From contig NZ_JBAFWZ010000012.1 in the NCBI RefSeq assembly GCF_036662795.1, positions 1 to 64,000 of the forward strand: DNA of 64,000 nucleotides, written 5' to 3'. The position numbers and the translations under genes were made by a program. Position 1 is the stretch's first letter. Each line of letters starts with the position of its first letter. This DNA comes from Lysinibacillus_B sp036662795. GTDB lineage: Bacteria > Bacillota > Bacilli > Bacillales_A > Planococcaceae. The notes under the pieces were generated by a model, which was not told where the DNA came from, ran no database searches, and saw nothing but the letters and a program-made list of their open reading frames with translations. Shown here in pieces: positions 50,969 through 60,600 of the stretch.

Positions 50969-51727
50969 ATGGCGGACCAACAGCACAATGGAGAAATGAT
51001 CGCAGGAAAAAATCCGGTATTAGAAGCGCTTCGTTCAGGCCGTGAAATGAATAAACTATGGATTGCAGAAGGAGTTAAAAAGGCGGGAATTAATGAATTA
51101 TTAGATTTAGCCCGCGAGCGTGGTGTACTCGTGCAATTCGTACCAAAGAAAAAGGTGGATCAGCTCTCAGATGCTAATCATCAAGGGATTGTCGCTTCTG
51201 TTGCTGCATATCAATATGCAGAGCTGGACGATATATTCGCTGCGGCAAAAGCGAAAAATGAAGATCCGTTTTTCCTCGTGTTAGATGAATTAGAGGATCC
51301 TCATAATTTAGGCTCAATTATGCGAACAGCAGATGCGATTGGTGTACATGGTATAATTATTCCAAAGCGTCGCGCGGTAGGCTTAACAGCTGTTGTAGCA
51401 AAGGCTTCAACGGGAGCTATAGAGCATGTACCGGTTGTGCGAGTAACAAATCTAGCGCAAACGGTCGACGAACTAAAGGACCGTGGTGTTTGGATTGCGG
51501 GTACAGACGCGAAAGGTTCAGCTGATTATCGGAAAATGGATGCTACACTGCCACTGGCTATTATCATCGGCAGTGAAGGAAAAGGGATGAGTCGTCTTCT
51601 CAAGGATAAATGCGATTTCCTTTATCATCTACCAATGGTCGGTCATGTCACTTCGTTAAATGCCTCGGTTGCTGCTGCACTGTTAATGTATGAAGTGTAT
51701 CGCAAGCGCCAAGAAATGAATGGCTAA
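50969..51727 (+). CDS. rlmB: 23S rRNA 2'-O-ribose methyltransferase RlmB-like (SpoU family)
   Basis: A 252-residue SPOUT-fold methyltransferase. An N-terminal substrate-binding domain (about 1-85, IAGKNPVLEALRSGREMNKLWI) is followed by SpoU motifs DELEDPHNLGSIMRTADAIG, IIIGSEGKGMSRLL and HVTSLNASVAAALLMYE. It modifies the ribose of a 23S rRNA guanosine. It starts directly after mrnC. Confidence 0.94.
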   Translation: MADQQHNGEMIAGKNPVLEALRSGREMNKLWIAEGVKKAGINELLDLARERGVLVQFVPKKKVDQLSDANHQGIVASVAAYQYAELDDIFAAAKAKNEDPFFLVLDELEDPHNLGSIMRTADAIGVHGIIIPKRRAVGLTAVVAKASTGAIEHVPVVRVTNLAQTVDELKDRGVWIAGTDAKGSADYRKMDATLPLAIIIGSEGKGMSRLLKDKCDFLYHLPMVGHVTSLNASVAAALLMYEVYRKRQEMNG

Positions 51728-51733
51728 AATAAC

Positions 51734-52246
51734 ATGCAAAATATTTTGCTTGTAGATGGCTACAATATGATTGGTGCCTGGGCTGAGCTAAGGCCGCTTC
51801 GTGACCAAAACTTCGAGGATGCCCGAGACAGGTTAATCGAGCTTATGGCTGAATATAAAGCCGCGATGGGGTGGCGTGTAATTGTCGTATTTGATGCACA
51901 TTTAGTTCCAGGCACGGAACAATTGTACGTTCAACATGCAGTAGAAGTTATTTATACTCGAAAAAATGAAACTGCAGATGAACGAATCGAAAAATTAACG
52001 AATGAATTAAGAGGGAGAAAGATACAAATTCATGTAGCTACCTCCGATATGACTGAACAAAGCGTAGTATTTGGACAAGGCGCGTTACGAAAGTCAGCAA
52101 AAGAACTCGAAATTGAAATGAAAATTATTCAAGCCAAAATATCGTCAAAAGTCAAATCGGCTCGAAGTGAAAAGCCTGCATCACGCATTCCGCTCACGAA
52201 AGATGTTGAGTTAATGTTTGAAAAATGGAGAAGAGGGTTAAAATAG
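51734..52246 (+). CDS. rae1: Rae1 (YacP), NYN-domain ribosome-dependent endoribonuclease
   Basis: A 170-residue NYN/PIN-like nuclease: ILLVDGYNMIGAW (catalytic Asp) at the start, VVFDAHLVPG near residue 55 and NETADERIEKL and VATSDMTEQ for the other acidic residues. In B. subtilis this protein cleaves mRNA in the ribosomal A site. It starts 6 nt after rlmB without an obvious Shine-Dalgarno, suggesting coupling. Confidence 0.92.
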   Translation: MQNILLVDGYNMIGAWAELRPLRDQNFEDARDRLIELMAEYKAAMGWRVIVVFDAHLVPGTEQLYVQHAVEVIYTRKNETADERIEKLTNELRGRKIQIHVATSDMTEQSVVFGQGALRKSAKELEIEMKIIQAKISSKVKSARSEKPASRIPLTKDVELMFEKWRRGLK

Positions 52247-52250
52247 ATTG

Positions 52251-52280
52251 TTGACCGTTATTTTCCAATTACATTATACT
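52251..52280 (+). promoter_or_regulatory. promoter of sigH
   Basis: TTGACC at 52251-52256, 18 bp, TATACT at 52275-52280, lying just after the rae1 stop. It lets sigH be expressed apart from the cysS operon, as in sporulating relatives. Confidence 0.65.
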
Positions 52281-52316
52281 ATTCCTAAGAATTGTGGCAT
52301 AACTGAGGTGAGGACA

Positions 52317-52964
52317 TTGCTTAAAAGCGAGAAATTACAAGTTATACAGCATTTTGAAAGATATTCAGATGAAGAGCTTGTTGAACAGGTTCATTTAGGC
52401 AATGTAGATGCGTTAGATTATTTAATTACGAAATACCGCTTGTTTGTCAAAGCGAAGGCACGCTCGTATTTTTTAATAGGGGCAGATAAGGAAGATATTA
52501 TCCAAGAAGGAATGATCGGTTTATATAAGGCCATTCGTGACTTCAAATGGGACAAGCTCGCTTCTTTTCGGGCGTTTGCCGAGCTTTGCATTACACGTCA
52601 AATCATTACGGCTATCAAAACGGCTACTCGTCAAAAACATATTCCGCTAAATTCATATGTTTCACTCGACAAACCAATCTATGATGAGGAATCTGAGCGC
52701 ACATTGATGGATGTCATTATTAGTCCTCTATCAGATGACCCTGAAAATTTAATGATTAATAGAGAAGAGTATAGTCGTTTAGAGGGAAAAATGAGTGAAG
52801 TGTTGAGTGAGCTGGAACAGCAAGTTTTAGCACTGTATTTAGAGGGGCGATCCTATAACGAGATTTCGGAGTTATTAAATCGTCATGTGAAGTCTATTGA
52901 TAACGCCCTGCAGCGTGTAAAGAGAAAACTAGAACGGCATTTAGAAATTGGCGAAATGCCGTAG
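52317..52964 (+). CDS. sigH: RNA polymerase sigma factor SigH (Spo0H)
   Basis: A 215-residue sigma-70-family factor controlling early sporulation genes. Regions 2 (ALDYLITKYRLFVKAKARSYFLIGADKEDIIQEGMIGLYKAI) and 4 (LEGRSYNEISELLNRHVKSIDNALQRVKRKL) align with Spo0H. The start TTG at 52317 is preferred because it follows GAGGTGAGG and gives the normal length. In-frame starts further up lie inside the promoter. Presence of sigH supports a spore-forming host. Confidence 0.93.
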   Translation: MLKSEKLQVIQHFERYSDEELVEQVHLGNVDALDYLITKYRLFVKAKARSYFLIGADKEDIIQEGMIGLYKAIRDFKWDKLASFRAFAELCITRQIITAIKTATRQKHIPLNSYVSLDKPIYDEESERTLMDVIISPLSDDPENLMINREEYSRLEGKMSEVLSELEQQVLALYLEGRSYNEISELLNRHVKSIDNALQRVKRKLERHLEIGEMP

Positions 52965-53043
52965 TAGCGGTGGTACGCTTGTTGACAGTATGAATATTAG
53001 GTGTTAGTCTTGAAAAGACAAAATGCCGAAATAGGTGATTTTA

Positions 53044-53190
53044 ATGGCAAAGAAAGTCGTTTTAAGCTGTGAAAAATGCGGCTCGAGAAACTATACAGTA
53101 CCAGCAAAATCGGGTGCTACAGTTCGTCTAGAGTTAAAGAAGTTTTGTTCGCATTGTAATGAGCATACTATGCATAAGCAAACGTTATAG
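53044..53190 (+). CDS. rpmG: 50S ribosomal protein L33
   Basis: A 48-residue protein, MAKKVVLSCEKCGSRNYTV to HTMHKQTL. It carries two CxxC pairs (CEKC, CSHC), so it is the zinc-binding C+ form. It lies between sigH and secE, the usual place of an rpmG copy in Bacillales. The upstream Shine-Dalgarno is weak (AGGTGA). Confidence 0.92.
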   Translation: MAKKVVLSCEKCGSRNYTVPAKSGATVRLELKKFCSHCNEHTMHKQTL

Positions 53191-53231
53191 ATTAAAAATT
53201 GAGAATCGATTCTTTCGGAGGTTAGGCTAGA

Positions 53232-53417
53232 ATGAGCAAGATTACAAACTTTTTTAGCGAAGTCGGCTCAGAAATGCGTAAAACAAGCTGGCCGAAAAGT
53301 AAAGAGTTAACGAAGTATACATTTGTAGTAGTAGTAACCGTAATTCTCTTTGCACTTTACTTTTTAGTAGTAGACTTAGGTATTTCAGAGGCACTTCGTT
53401 GGTTCCTAGAACTATAA
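53232..53417 (+). CDS. secE: preprotein translocase subunit SecE
   Basis: A 61-residue single-span membrane protein: amphipathic N-terminus KITNFFSEVGSEMRKTSWPKSKEL, then one C-terminal helix of about 20 hydrophobic residues. It clamps SecY in the translocon. GGAGG precedes the ATG. It is followed by a terminator and nusG. Confidence 0.95.
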   Translation: MSKITNFFSEVGSEMRKTSWPKSKELTKYTFVVVVTVILFALYFLVVDLGISEALRWFLEL

Positions 53418-53441
53418 AACGTAATAGCATATTTGTGAAAT

Positions 53442-53471
53442 AGCCCGTAAACGCCCAACAACGGGTTTTTT
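53442..53471 (+). terminator. intrinsic terminator between secE and nusG
   Basis: AGCCCGT/ACGGGTT stem with TTTTTT tail. It may set the SecE to NusG ratio. Confidence 0.7.
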
Positions 53472-53541
53472 CATTTGTTTAATAAAATGTATTGTAAACA
53501 TTAGTGAATAAAGGAGGGACGGACGAGTAGTCCAAAGAGCT

Positions 53542-54081
53542 ATGGAGAAAAATTGGTATGTAGTTCATACGTATTCAGGTTATGAAAACCGCGTAAAAGC
53601 AAACCTAGAAAAACGTGTAGAAACGATGGGGATGCAAGATAAAATCTTCCGTGTAATCGTCCCTGAACAAGAGGAAATCGATGTAAAAGAGGACGGAAAA
53701 AAACGTACAGTAATGCGTAAAGTATTCCCTGGGTATGTTTTAGTAGAATTAATTATGACAGATGATTCTTGGTATGTAGTACGTAATACACCAGGGGTAA
53801 CAGGGTTCATCGGTTCGTCAGGTGGCGGTGCGAAACCAACACCATTACTTCCTGAAGAAGCAGATCGTCTGCTTGCTCAAATGGGTATGAATGAGCGCGC
53901 GATTGGTGAAATAGCTGTAACAGTAGGTGAAGTGGTAGAGGTGCTTGAAGGGCCGTTTGCACACTTCCAAGGTAAAGTGGAAGAGATCGATATCGAAAAA
54001 GGTAAAATTAAAGTTAGTGTCGATATGTTTGGTCGAGAAACGAAGATGGAACTTGACTTCGAGCAGATTCGAAAAATATAG
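53542..54081 (+). CDS. nusG: transcription termination/antitermination protein NusG
   Basis: A 179-residue protein. The N-terminal NGN domain (WYVVHTYSGYENRVKANLEKR ... GYVLVELIMTDDSWYVVRNTPGVTGFIG) binds RNA polymerase, and the C-terminal KOW domain (EVVEVLEGPFAHFQGKVEEID) follows. The length is standard. A good Shine-Dalgarno is not directly in front; AAGGAGGG lies about 24 nt up. Confidence 0.96.
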   Translation: MEKNWYVVHTYSGYENRVKANLEKRVETMGMQDKIFRVIVPEQEEIDVKEDGKKRTVMRKVFPGYVLVELIMTDDSWYVVRNTPGVTGFIGSSGGGAKPTPLLPEEADRLLAQMGMNERAIGEIAVTVGEVVEVLEGPFAHFQGKVEEIDIEKGKIKVSVDMFGRETKMELDFEQIRKI

Positions 54082-54106
54082 ATTCTATTGTAATAATTTT
54101 TTGTAC

Positions 54107-54174
54107 TTGCGTATAAAGCTTAAAGGTGTTATCATTTCATAGTCAGACTGTCAAAAAATTTCAGTCTGTCTATG
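54107..54174 (+). promoter_or_regulatory. promoter and leader hairpin of rplK-rplA
   Basis: TTGCGT at 54107-54112, 17 bp, TATCAT at 54130-54135. A 13-bp imperfect hairpin (CATAG-CAGACTG with CAGTCTG-CTATG) spans 54138-54174, at or near the predicted transcript start. It could serve as a stabilising 5' structure or as the nusG end. Confidence 0.5.
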
Positions 54175-54274
54175 ATAATTTATTTTTAATGTTATCGGAT
54201 TCAAGCCGACAGACAGATATTGAGTGGGAGGGGCAACCCAATTACCACATCACGGACTTAAGGAGGTGTGTCTC

Positions 54275-54700
54275 GTGGCTAAAAAAGTTATTAAAGTTGT
54301 AAAACTTCAAATTCCTGCTGGTAAAGCTAATCCAGCTCCACCGGTTGGTCCTGCACTAGGTCAAGCAGGTGTTAACATCATGGGATTCTGTAAGGAATTC
54401 AACGCTCGTACTGCTGATCAAGCTGGTCTAATCATTCCGGTTGAGATTTCAGTATTCGAAGATCGTTCATTCACTTTTATTACGAAAACTCCACCGGCTG
54501 CAGTTCTACTTAAAGTAGCTGCTGGTATCCAATCTGGATCTGGTGAACCAAACCGTAAAAAAGTTGCAACGGTTAAACGTGATAAAGTTCGCGAAATCGC
54601 TGAACAAAAAATGCCTGACCTTAACGCTGCTTCAGTTGAAGCTGCTATGTTAATGGTTGAAGGTACTGCACGAAGCATGGGTATTGTTATCGAAGACTAA
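54275..54700 (+). CDS. rplK: 50S ribosomal protein L11
   Basis: A 141-residue protein: VVKLQIPAGKANPAPPVGPALGQAGVNIMGFCKEFN, then the C-terminal rRNA-binding domain (KKVATVKRDKVREIAEQKMPDLNA). The start is GTG at 54275, preceded by AGGAGGTG. The length equals the family norm. Confidence 0.97.
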   Translation: MAKKVIKVVKLQIPAGKANPAPPVGPALGQAGVNIMGFCKEFNARTADQAGLIIPVEISVFEDRSFTFITKTPPAAVLLKVAAGIQSGSGEPNRKKVATVKRDKVREIAEQKMPDLNAASVEAAMLMVEGTARSMGIVIED

Positions 54701-54736
54701 TCCCATCTTCAAGACTTGATGATGCATTTGTTTTTG

Positions 54737-54776
54737 GAAGGTTGCTGCGCTCTTTTTAGAGCTGCGCAACCTTTAT
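54737..54776 (+). terminator. terminator-like hairpin between rplK and rplA
   Basis: AAGGTTGC-GCTC pairs with GAGC-GCAACCTT, followed by TATTCG. It may be partial. Confidence 0.6.
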
Positions 54777-54825
54777 TCGTGGGAGGTTCATTCCGCTATA
54801 ACCACAATCAAGGAGGAAATTAACA

Positions 54826-55524
54826 ATGGCTAAAAAAGGTAAAAAACTTCAAGAGGCGGTTAAGTTAGTAGACCGCGCTAAATTATATGAAGCAGCAGAA
54901 GCAATCGCTCTTGCTCAAAAAACAAGCACAGTAAACTTCGATGCAACTGTAGAAGTAGCTTTCAAATTAGGAATCGATACTCGTAAAAACGACCAACAAA
55001 TCCGTGGTGCAGTAGTGCTTCCAAACGGTACTGGTAAAACTCAACGTGTATTAGTTTTCGCTAAAGGTGAAAAACTTAAAGAAGCAGAAGCTGCTGGTGC
55101 TGACTATGTTGGCGATGCAGAGTACATCCAAAAGATCCAACAAGGTTGGTTCGACTTCGATGTAATCGTTGCAACTCCAGATATGATGGGTGAAGTTGGT
55201 AAACTTGGTCGTGTATTAGGACCTAAAGGTTTAATGCCAAACCCTAAAACTGGTACAGTTACTTTTGACGTAACAAAAGCTATCGAAGAAATCAAAGCTG
55301 GTAAAGTAGAATACCGTGCTGACAAAGCTGGTATCATCCACGCTCCAATCGGTAAAGTTTCTTTCGAGACAGAAAAATTAGTAGAAAACTTCTTAACAGT
55401 ATTCGATGTAGTGCAAAAAGCTAAACCTGCTGCAGCGAAAGGTACTTACATGAAGTCTGTAAATATTACAACTACAATGGGCCCAGCTGTTAAAGTTGAC
55501 GCTTCTGCTGTTGTTGTTAAATAA
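54826..55524 (+). CDS. rplA: 50S ribosomal protein L1
   Basis: A 232-residue protein with the L1 signatures VEVAFKLGIDTRKNDQQIRGAVVLPNGTGK and LGRVLGPKGLMPNPKTGTVT. It binds 23S rRNA and its own mRNA in many bacteria. AAGGAGG precedes the ATG. Confidence 0.97.
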   Translation: MAKKGKKLQEAVKLVDRAKLYEAAEAIALAQKTSTVNFDATVEVAFKLGIDTRKNDQQIRGAVVLPNGTGKTQRVLVFAKGEKLKEAEAAGADYVGDAEYIQKIQQGWFDFDVIVATPDMMGEVGKLGRVLGPKGLMPNPKTGTVTFDVTKAIEEIKAGKVEYRADKAGIIHAPIGKVSFETEKLVENFLTVFDVVQKAKPAAAKGTYMKSVNITTTMGPAVKVDASAVVVK

Positions 55525-55539
55525 TATTAATTAATTCAG

Positions 55540-55715
55540 TTGACAACACTCCGCTTACTTGGTAAGATGGTTGCTGTTGTGAATCATCCATTTGTACCGT
55601 AGACAGTAGGAGTGACTTGTCACTTAATGATCCTACCGAGGACATCGGAATTCGGATTCTTTTTAAGATGATGACTTTCAGCCTCTATGTCTACTTGATA
55701 TAGAGGCTTTTCTTT
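55540..55715 (+). promoter_or_regulatory. rplJ promoter and L10-type leader with attenuator
   Basis: TTGACA at 55540-55545, 17 bp, TAAGAT at 55563-55568. The leader that follows is structured and ends in an intrinsic terminator (AGCCTCTAT with ATAGAGGCT, then TTTCTTTT; 55680-55715) in front of rplJ. The position and layout fit the L10 leader, bound by L10(L12)4 for autogenous control. Confidence 0.8.
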
Positions 55716-55757
55716 TGTCGGTATAAATGACTCATTCTAATAGGAGGTGTCATCAAG

Positions 55758-56258
55758 ATGAGCAAAGCAATTGAAACTAAACAAGTTCAAGTACAAGAAA
55801 TCGCTGATAAATTCTCTGCTGCTGCATCTGTAGTAGTAGTTGACTACCGCGGTTTAAACGTTGCTCAAGTTACAGAATTACGTAAACAACTTCGTGAAGC
55901 TGGTGTTGAGTTCAAAGTTTATAAAAACACTTTAACTCGTCGTGCAGCTGAAATCGCTGGTGTTGAAGCTATCAACGAATTCTTAACTGGTCCAAATGCT
56001 GTTGCGTTCTCAAATGAAGACGTAGTAGCTCCAGCAAAAATTATTAACGAATTCGCTAAGAAAAACGAAGCGTTAGAAATTAAAGCTGGTATCATCGAAG
56101 GTACTTTTGCATCTGTTGAAGACGTTAAAGCTCTTGCAGAACTTCCATCACGCGAAGGTCTACTATCTATGCTTTTATCTGTACTTCAAGCTCCAGTGCG
56201 CAACTTCGCACTTGCAACAAAAGCTGTTGCAGAACAAAAAGAAGAGCAAGGCGCATAA
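55758..56258 (+). CDS. rplJ: 50S ribosomal protein L10
   Basis: A 166-residue protein: SAAASVVVVDYRGLNVAQVTELRKQLREAGVEFKVYKNTL, then the C-terminal helix that carries L7/L12 dimers (LLSMLLSVLQAPVRNFALA). AGGAGGTG precedes the ATG. It is the probable regulator of its own leader. Confidence 0.97.
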   Translation: MSKAIETKQVQVQEIADKFSAAASVVVVDYRGLNVAQVTELRKQLREAGVEFKVYKNTLTRRAAEIAGVEAINEFLTGPNAVAFSNEDVVAPAKIINEFAKKNEALEIKAGIIEGTFASVEDVKALAELPSREGLLSMLLSVLQAPVRNFALATKAVAEQKEEQGA

Positions 56259-56334
56259 TTTTCGCCCCAAAACTTCACCAAACGGCTTAGCGGCCTAAAA
56301 ACAATAAAATAACATTCCATAGGAGGAAATTAAA

Positions 56335-56697
56335 ATGAACAAAGAGCAAATCTTAGAAGCTATCAAAGCTATGACAGTTCTTGAGTTAAACGATTTAGTA
56401 AAAGCAATCGAAGAAGAATTCGGTGTAACAGCAGCTGCTCCTGTAGCTGTAGTTGCTGGTGGTGCTGCAGGCGCTGCTGAAGAAAAAACTGAGTTTGACG
56501 TAGTATTAGCATCTGCTGGTGCAGAAAAAATCAAAGTAATCAAAGTGGTACGCGAAATCACTGGTCTTGGCTTAAAAGAAGCTAAAGAAGTAGTAGATAA
56601 CGCTCCTAAAGCTCTTAAAGAAGGCGCTTCTAAAGATGAGGCTGAAGAAATCAAAGCTAAACTTGAAGAAGTTGGCGCAACTGTAGAAGTTAAGTAA
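56335..56697 (+). CDS. rplL: 50S ribosomal protein L7/L12
   Basis: A 120-residue acidic stalk protein: the N-terminal dimer region (KEQILEAIKAMTVLELNDLVKAIEEEFGV), an Ala/Gly/Val hinge, and the C-terminal domain KIKVIKVVREITGLGLKEAKEVVD. AGGAGG precedes the ATG. A terminator follows. Confidence 0.97.
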   Translation: MNKEQILEAIKAMTVLELNDLVKAIEEEFGVTAAAPVAVVAGGAAGAAEEKTEFDVVLASAGAEKIKVIKVVREITGLGLKEAKEVVDNAPKALKEGASKDEAEEIKAKLEEVGATVEVK

Positions 56698-56720
56698 TTT
56701 TACTGACTCTATAAATACGG

Positions 56721-56752
56721 AAAGCTCGTCAATATGACGGGCTTTTCTTCTT
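56721..56752 (+). terminator. intrinsic terminator after rplL
   Basis: AAAGCTCGTCA pairs with TGACGGGCTTT, then TCTTCTTT. Confidence 0.85.
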
Positions 56753-56827
56753 TATAAGAGGTTTTAAATTTGGATTTCAGTAGCACAATGACAATGTGAT
56801 CACCCATATAGATTGGAGGCGTGTATT

Positions 56828-57427
56828 ATGTCTGAACATTATTATTCAAATAAGCCTCAAACGGAAAGTAAACCACGCCAATGGAAATTTACTTTACTCG
56901 GATCCTCTTTTTTATTCGAAACGGATGCAGGAGTATTTAGTAAAAGCGAAGTAGATTTTGGATCCCGTGTATTAATCGATGCTTTTGAAATGCCAAAAGT
57001 AGAAGGTGATATACTTGATGTGGGCTGCGGCTACGGACCGATTGGGTTATCGATTGCTAAAGCAAATCAGGAGCGTTTTGTGCACATGGTAGATATTAAT
57101 ACACGTGCTATTGCGCTTGCTGTGAAAAATGCGCAAGTAAACGGGGTTCAAAATGTACGTATTTTTGAAAGTGATGGGCTTGCTGCTGTAGGAGATATAA
57201 AAGCTGCTGCAATTTTGACGAACCCACCAATCCGTGCTGGTAAAGAAACGATTTTTAAATTCTATGATGATTCGTTTGGAAAGCTAGTAGAAGGTGGCGA
57301 ACTATGGGTTGTCATTCAAAAAAAGCAAGGTGCACCATCGACGGTAAGTCATTTAGAGGAAAAGTTTTCAGAGGTTGATGTTGTTGAAAAGAAAAAAGGG
57401 TATTGGATTATCCGTGCAAGAAAATAA
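56828..57427 (+). CDS. RsmC-like class I methyltransferase (YbxB)
   Basis: A 199-residue methyltransferase of the MTS/RsmC family: ILDVGCGYGPIGLSIAKA is SAM motif I and AAILTNPPIRAGKETIFKFYDD carries the NPPI catalytic motif for exocyclic-amine methylation. RsmC of E. coli methylates 16S G1207. The gene keeps the YbxB position between rplL and rpoB. ATG at 56828 follows GGAGGC. Confidence 0.93.
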   Translation: MSEHYYSNKPQTESKPRQWKFTLLGSSFLFETDAGVFSKSEVDFGSRVLIDAFEMPKVEGDILDVGCGYGPIGLSIAKANQERFVHMVDINTRAIALAVKNAQVNGVQNVRIFESDGLAAVGDIKAAAILTNPPIRAGKETIFKFYDDSFGKLVEGGELWVVIQKKQGAPSTVSHLEEKFSEVDVVEKKKGYWIIRARK

Positions 57428-57451
57428 CTAACCTTCTGTGAAAAGATTGAC

Positions 57452-57480
57452 TTGACAAATTGAGTATGATAACATAATAA
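57452..57480 (+). promoter_or_regulatory. promoter upstream of rpoB
   Basis: A consensus TTGACA at 57452-57457, 17 bp, TAATAA at 57475-57480. It gives a leader of about 190 nt. Confidence 0.65.
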
Positions 57481-57572
57481 AATGCAAAATTATTATTTTG
57501 AAGAAGTGTGCCCTTTTGTATTAAAAAGTAGGTTTTAAGGGTAGACTGCTCAAAAATAAGTTTAGTTTAACC

Positions 57573-57610
57573 GAAAATGAGATCAAACCTGCGTCTCGTT
57601 TTCTTTTTGT
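57573..57610 (+). terminator. attenuator-like terminator in the rpoB leader
   Basis: GAAAATGAGA pairs with TCTCGTTTTC (one wobble), then TTTTTGTCTTT, about 70 nt before the rpoB start and downstream of the promoter at 57452. Confidence 0.65.
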
Positions 57611-57680
57611 CTTTCGAAATCATACACTATTTGGATGATTTTGCAAAGACCTATTATCGCTTTATTGAGGGGTGAATGAG

Positions 57681-60600
57681 TTGACAGGTCAACTAGTTCA
57701 GTACGGACAACACCGCCAGCGTAGAAGTTTTGCGCGTATTAATGAGGTGCTAGAGCTTCCGAATTTAATTGAGATTCAAACAGCATCTTATGAGTGGTTC
57801 CTTGAAGAAGGATTGCGCGAAATGTTCCACGACATTTCTCCAATCGAAGATTTTACAGGTAATCTTTCACTTGAGTTCGTCGACTATACATTAGGTGATC
57901 CTAAATATGATGTCGATGAGTGTAAAGAACGTGACGTAACTTATGCTGCGCCATTACGCGTAAAAGTGCGTTTACACAACAAAGAAACAGATGAAGTAAA
58001 AGAGCAAGATGTATTTATGGGTGATTTCCCATTAATGACAGAAACAGGTACGTTTATTATTAACGGTGCCGAGCGCGTTATCGTTTCACAGTTAGTTCGT
58101 TCTCCAAGTGTTTACTTCCATGATAAAACGGACAAAAACGGCAAAAAAGGCTTCGGTGCTACAGTTATTCCAAACCGTGGTGCTTGGCTTGAGTATGAAA
58201 CAGATGCAAAGGATGTTGTATATGTACGTATCGATCGTACACGTAAACTACCAGTAACTGTTCTTTTACGTGCCTTAGGTTTTGGTTCCGATCAAGAAAT
58301 CATCGATATTATCGGTGACAATGAGTATTTACGTAATACGCTTGAAAAGGATAATACAGAAAGCACTGAAAAAGCGCTTCTAGAAATCTACGAGCGTTTA
58401 CGTCCAGGCGAGCCGCCGACAGTTGAAAGTGCGAAAAGCTTATTATATTCACGTTTCTTCGATGCAAAACGCTATGATTTAGCGAATGTAGGTCGTTATA
58501 AAATGAATAAAAAGCTGCACATTAAAAATCGTTTATTCAACCAAACGATTGCAGAAACTTTAGCGGATCCTGAAACAGGCGAAATTTTAGTTGAAAAAGG
58601 TGCGTTAATCGACCGCCGTACACTTGATAAATTAATCCCTTATTTAGAGAAAGGTATTGGTTTCCGTACTTTATCTCAAGTAGGTGGTGTACTTGAGGAC
58701 GATATTACAATTCAATCAATTAAAATCTATGCACCAAATGACGAAGCGCAAAAAGAAATCAATGTAATTTCTAATGCGTATATTGACGAAGAAGTGAAAA
58801 ATATTACACCAGCTGATGTACTATCTTCTGTATCATACTTCTTCAATCTGTTATATGGTGTTGGGAATACGGATGATATCGACCATTTAGGTAATCGTCG
58901 TTTACGTTCTGTTGGTGAGCTTCTGCAAAACCAATTCCGTATCGGTTTATCTCGTATGGAGCGTGTAGTACGTGAGCGTATGTCTATTAACGACACAGCT
59001 GCCATCGTACCACAGCAGTTAATTAATATCCGTCCGGTTATTGCGTCAATTAAAGAGTTCTTTGGTAGCTCACAGTTATCGCAGTTCATGGACCAAACAA
59101 ACCCGTTAGCGGAATTAACGCATAAGCGTCGTCTATCTGCATTAGGACCAGGTGGTTTAACACGTGAGCGTGCTGGTATGGAAGTACGTGACGTTCACTA
59201 TTCTCACTACGGTCGTATGTGTCCGATCGAAACGCCTGAGGGACCGAACATCGGGCTAATTAACTCACTTTCATCGTTTGCCAAAGTAAACAAATTTGGC
59301 TTCATTGAAACGCCATATCGTCGAGTTGATCCTGAAACGAGTCAAGTAACAGAGCAAATCGATTACTTAACTGCTGACGAAGAAGATAACTATGTAGTAG
59401 CGCAAGCGAACTCAGTGTTAAATGAAGACCGTTCATTTGCTAATGAAGAGGTTGTAGGTCGTTTCCGAGGCGACAACACAGTATTCAAGCGTGAAGTAAT
59501 TGACTACATGGACGTATCTCCGAAGCAAGTCGTATCAGCTGCAACAGCATGTATTCCGTTCCTAGAAAATGATGACTCTAACCGTGCATTAATGGGAGCA
59601 AACATGCAACGTCAAGCGGTTCCATTATTAAATCCTGAAGCACCATTTGTAGGTACAGGTATGGAGCACGTTGACGCCCGTGATTCTGGTGCTGCAGTCG
59701 TTGCGAAGTTTGATGGTATTGTTGAGCATGTTGAAGCGCGTTCAATCCACGTCCGTCGTATCGAAGTAGTAGATGGTAAAGAGGTTAAAGGCGATTTAAC
59801 GAAATATAAATTACAAAAGTTTATTCGTTCAAACCAAGGTACTTCATATAACCAACGTCCAATCGTAAAAGTTGGCGATCGTGTAAAACCACGTGATATT
59901 TTAGCTGATGGTCCTTCTATGGAGAGCGGCGAATTAGCACTTGGTCGAAACGTACTTGTTGCGTTCATGACATGGGACGGCTTCAACTACGAGGATGCAG
60001 TTATTATGAGTGAGCGCCTTGTAAAAGACGATGTATATACTTCTGTTCATATTGAAGAATATGAATCTGAGTCTCGTGATACAAAGTTAGGACCTGAAGA
60101 AATTACGCGTGACATTCCAAACGTAGGGGAAGATGCGCTTCGTAACTTAGACGAACGCGGAATCATCCGTATCGGTGCGGAAGTACGTGACGGTGATATC
60201 TTAGTCGGTAAAGTAACGCCAAAAGGGGTTACAGAATTAACAGCTGAAGAACGTTTATTACATGCAATCTTTGGTGAGAAGGCACGTGAAGTACGTGATA
60301 CTTCATTACGCGTTCCACACGGTGCAGGTGGTATCGTTCTCGATGTAAAAGTATTCAACCGTGAAGATGGCGATGAATTACCACCAGGTGTTAACCAATT
60401 AGTTCGTGCTTACATTGTTCAAAAACGTAAAATCCGCGTTGGGGACAAAATGGCCGGACGACATGGTAACAAAGGGGTTATCTCGCGTATCTTACCAGAA
60501 GAAGATATGCCATATATGCCAGATGGCACACCAGTTGACATTATGTTAAACCCACTTGGGGTACCTTCTCGTATGAACATCGGACAAGTTTTAGAGCTTC

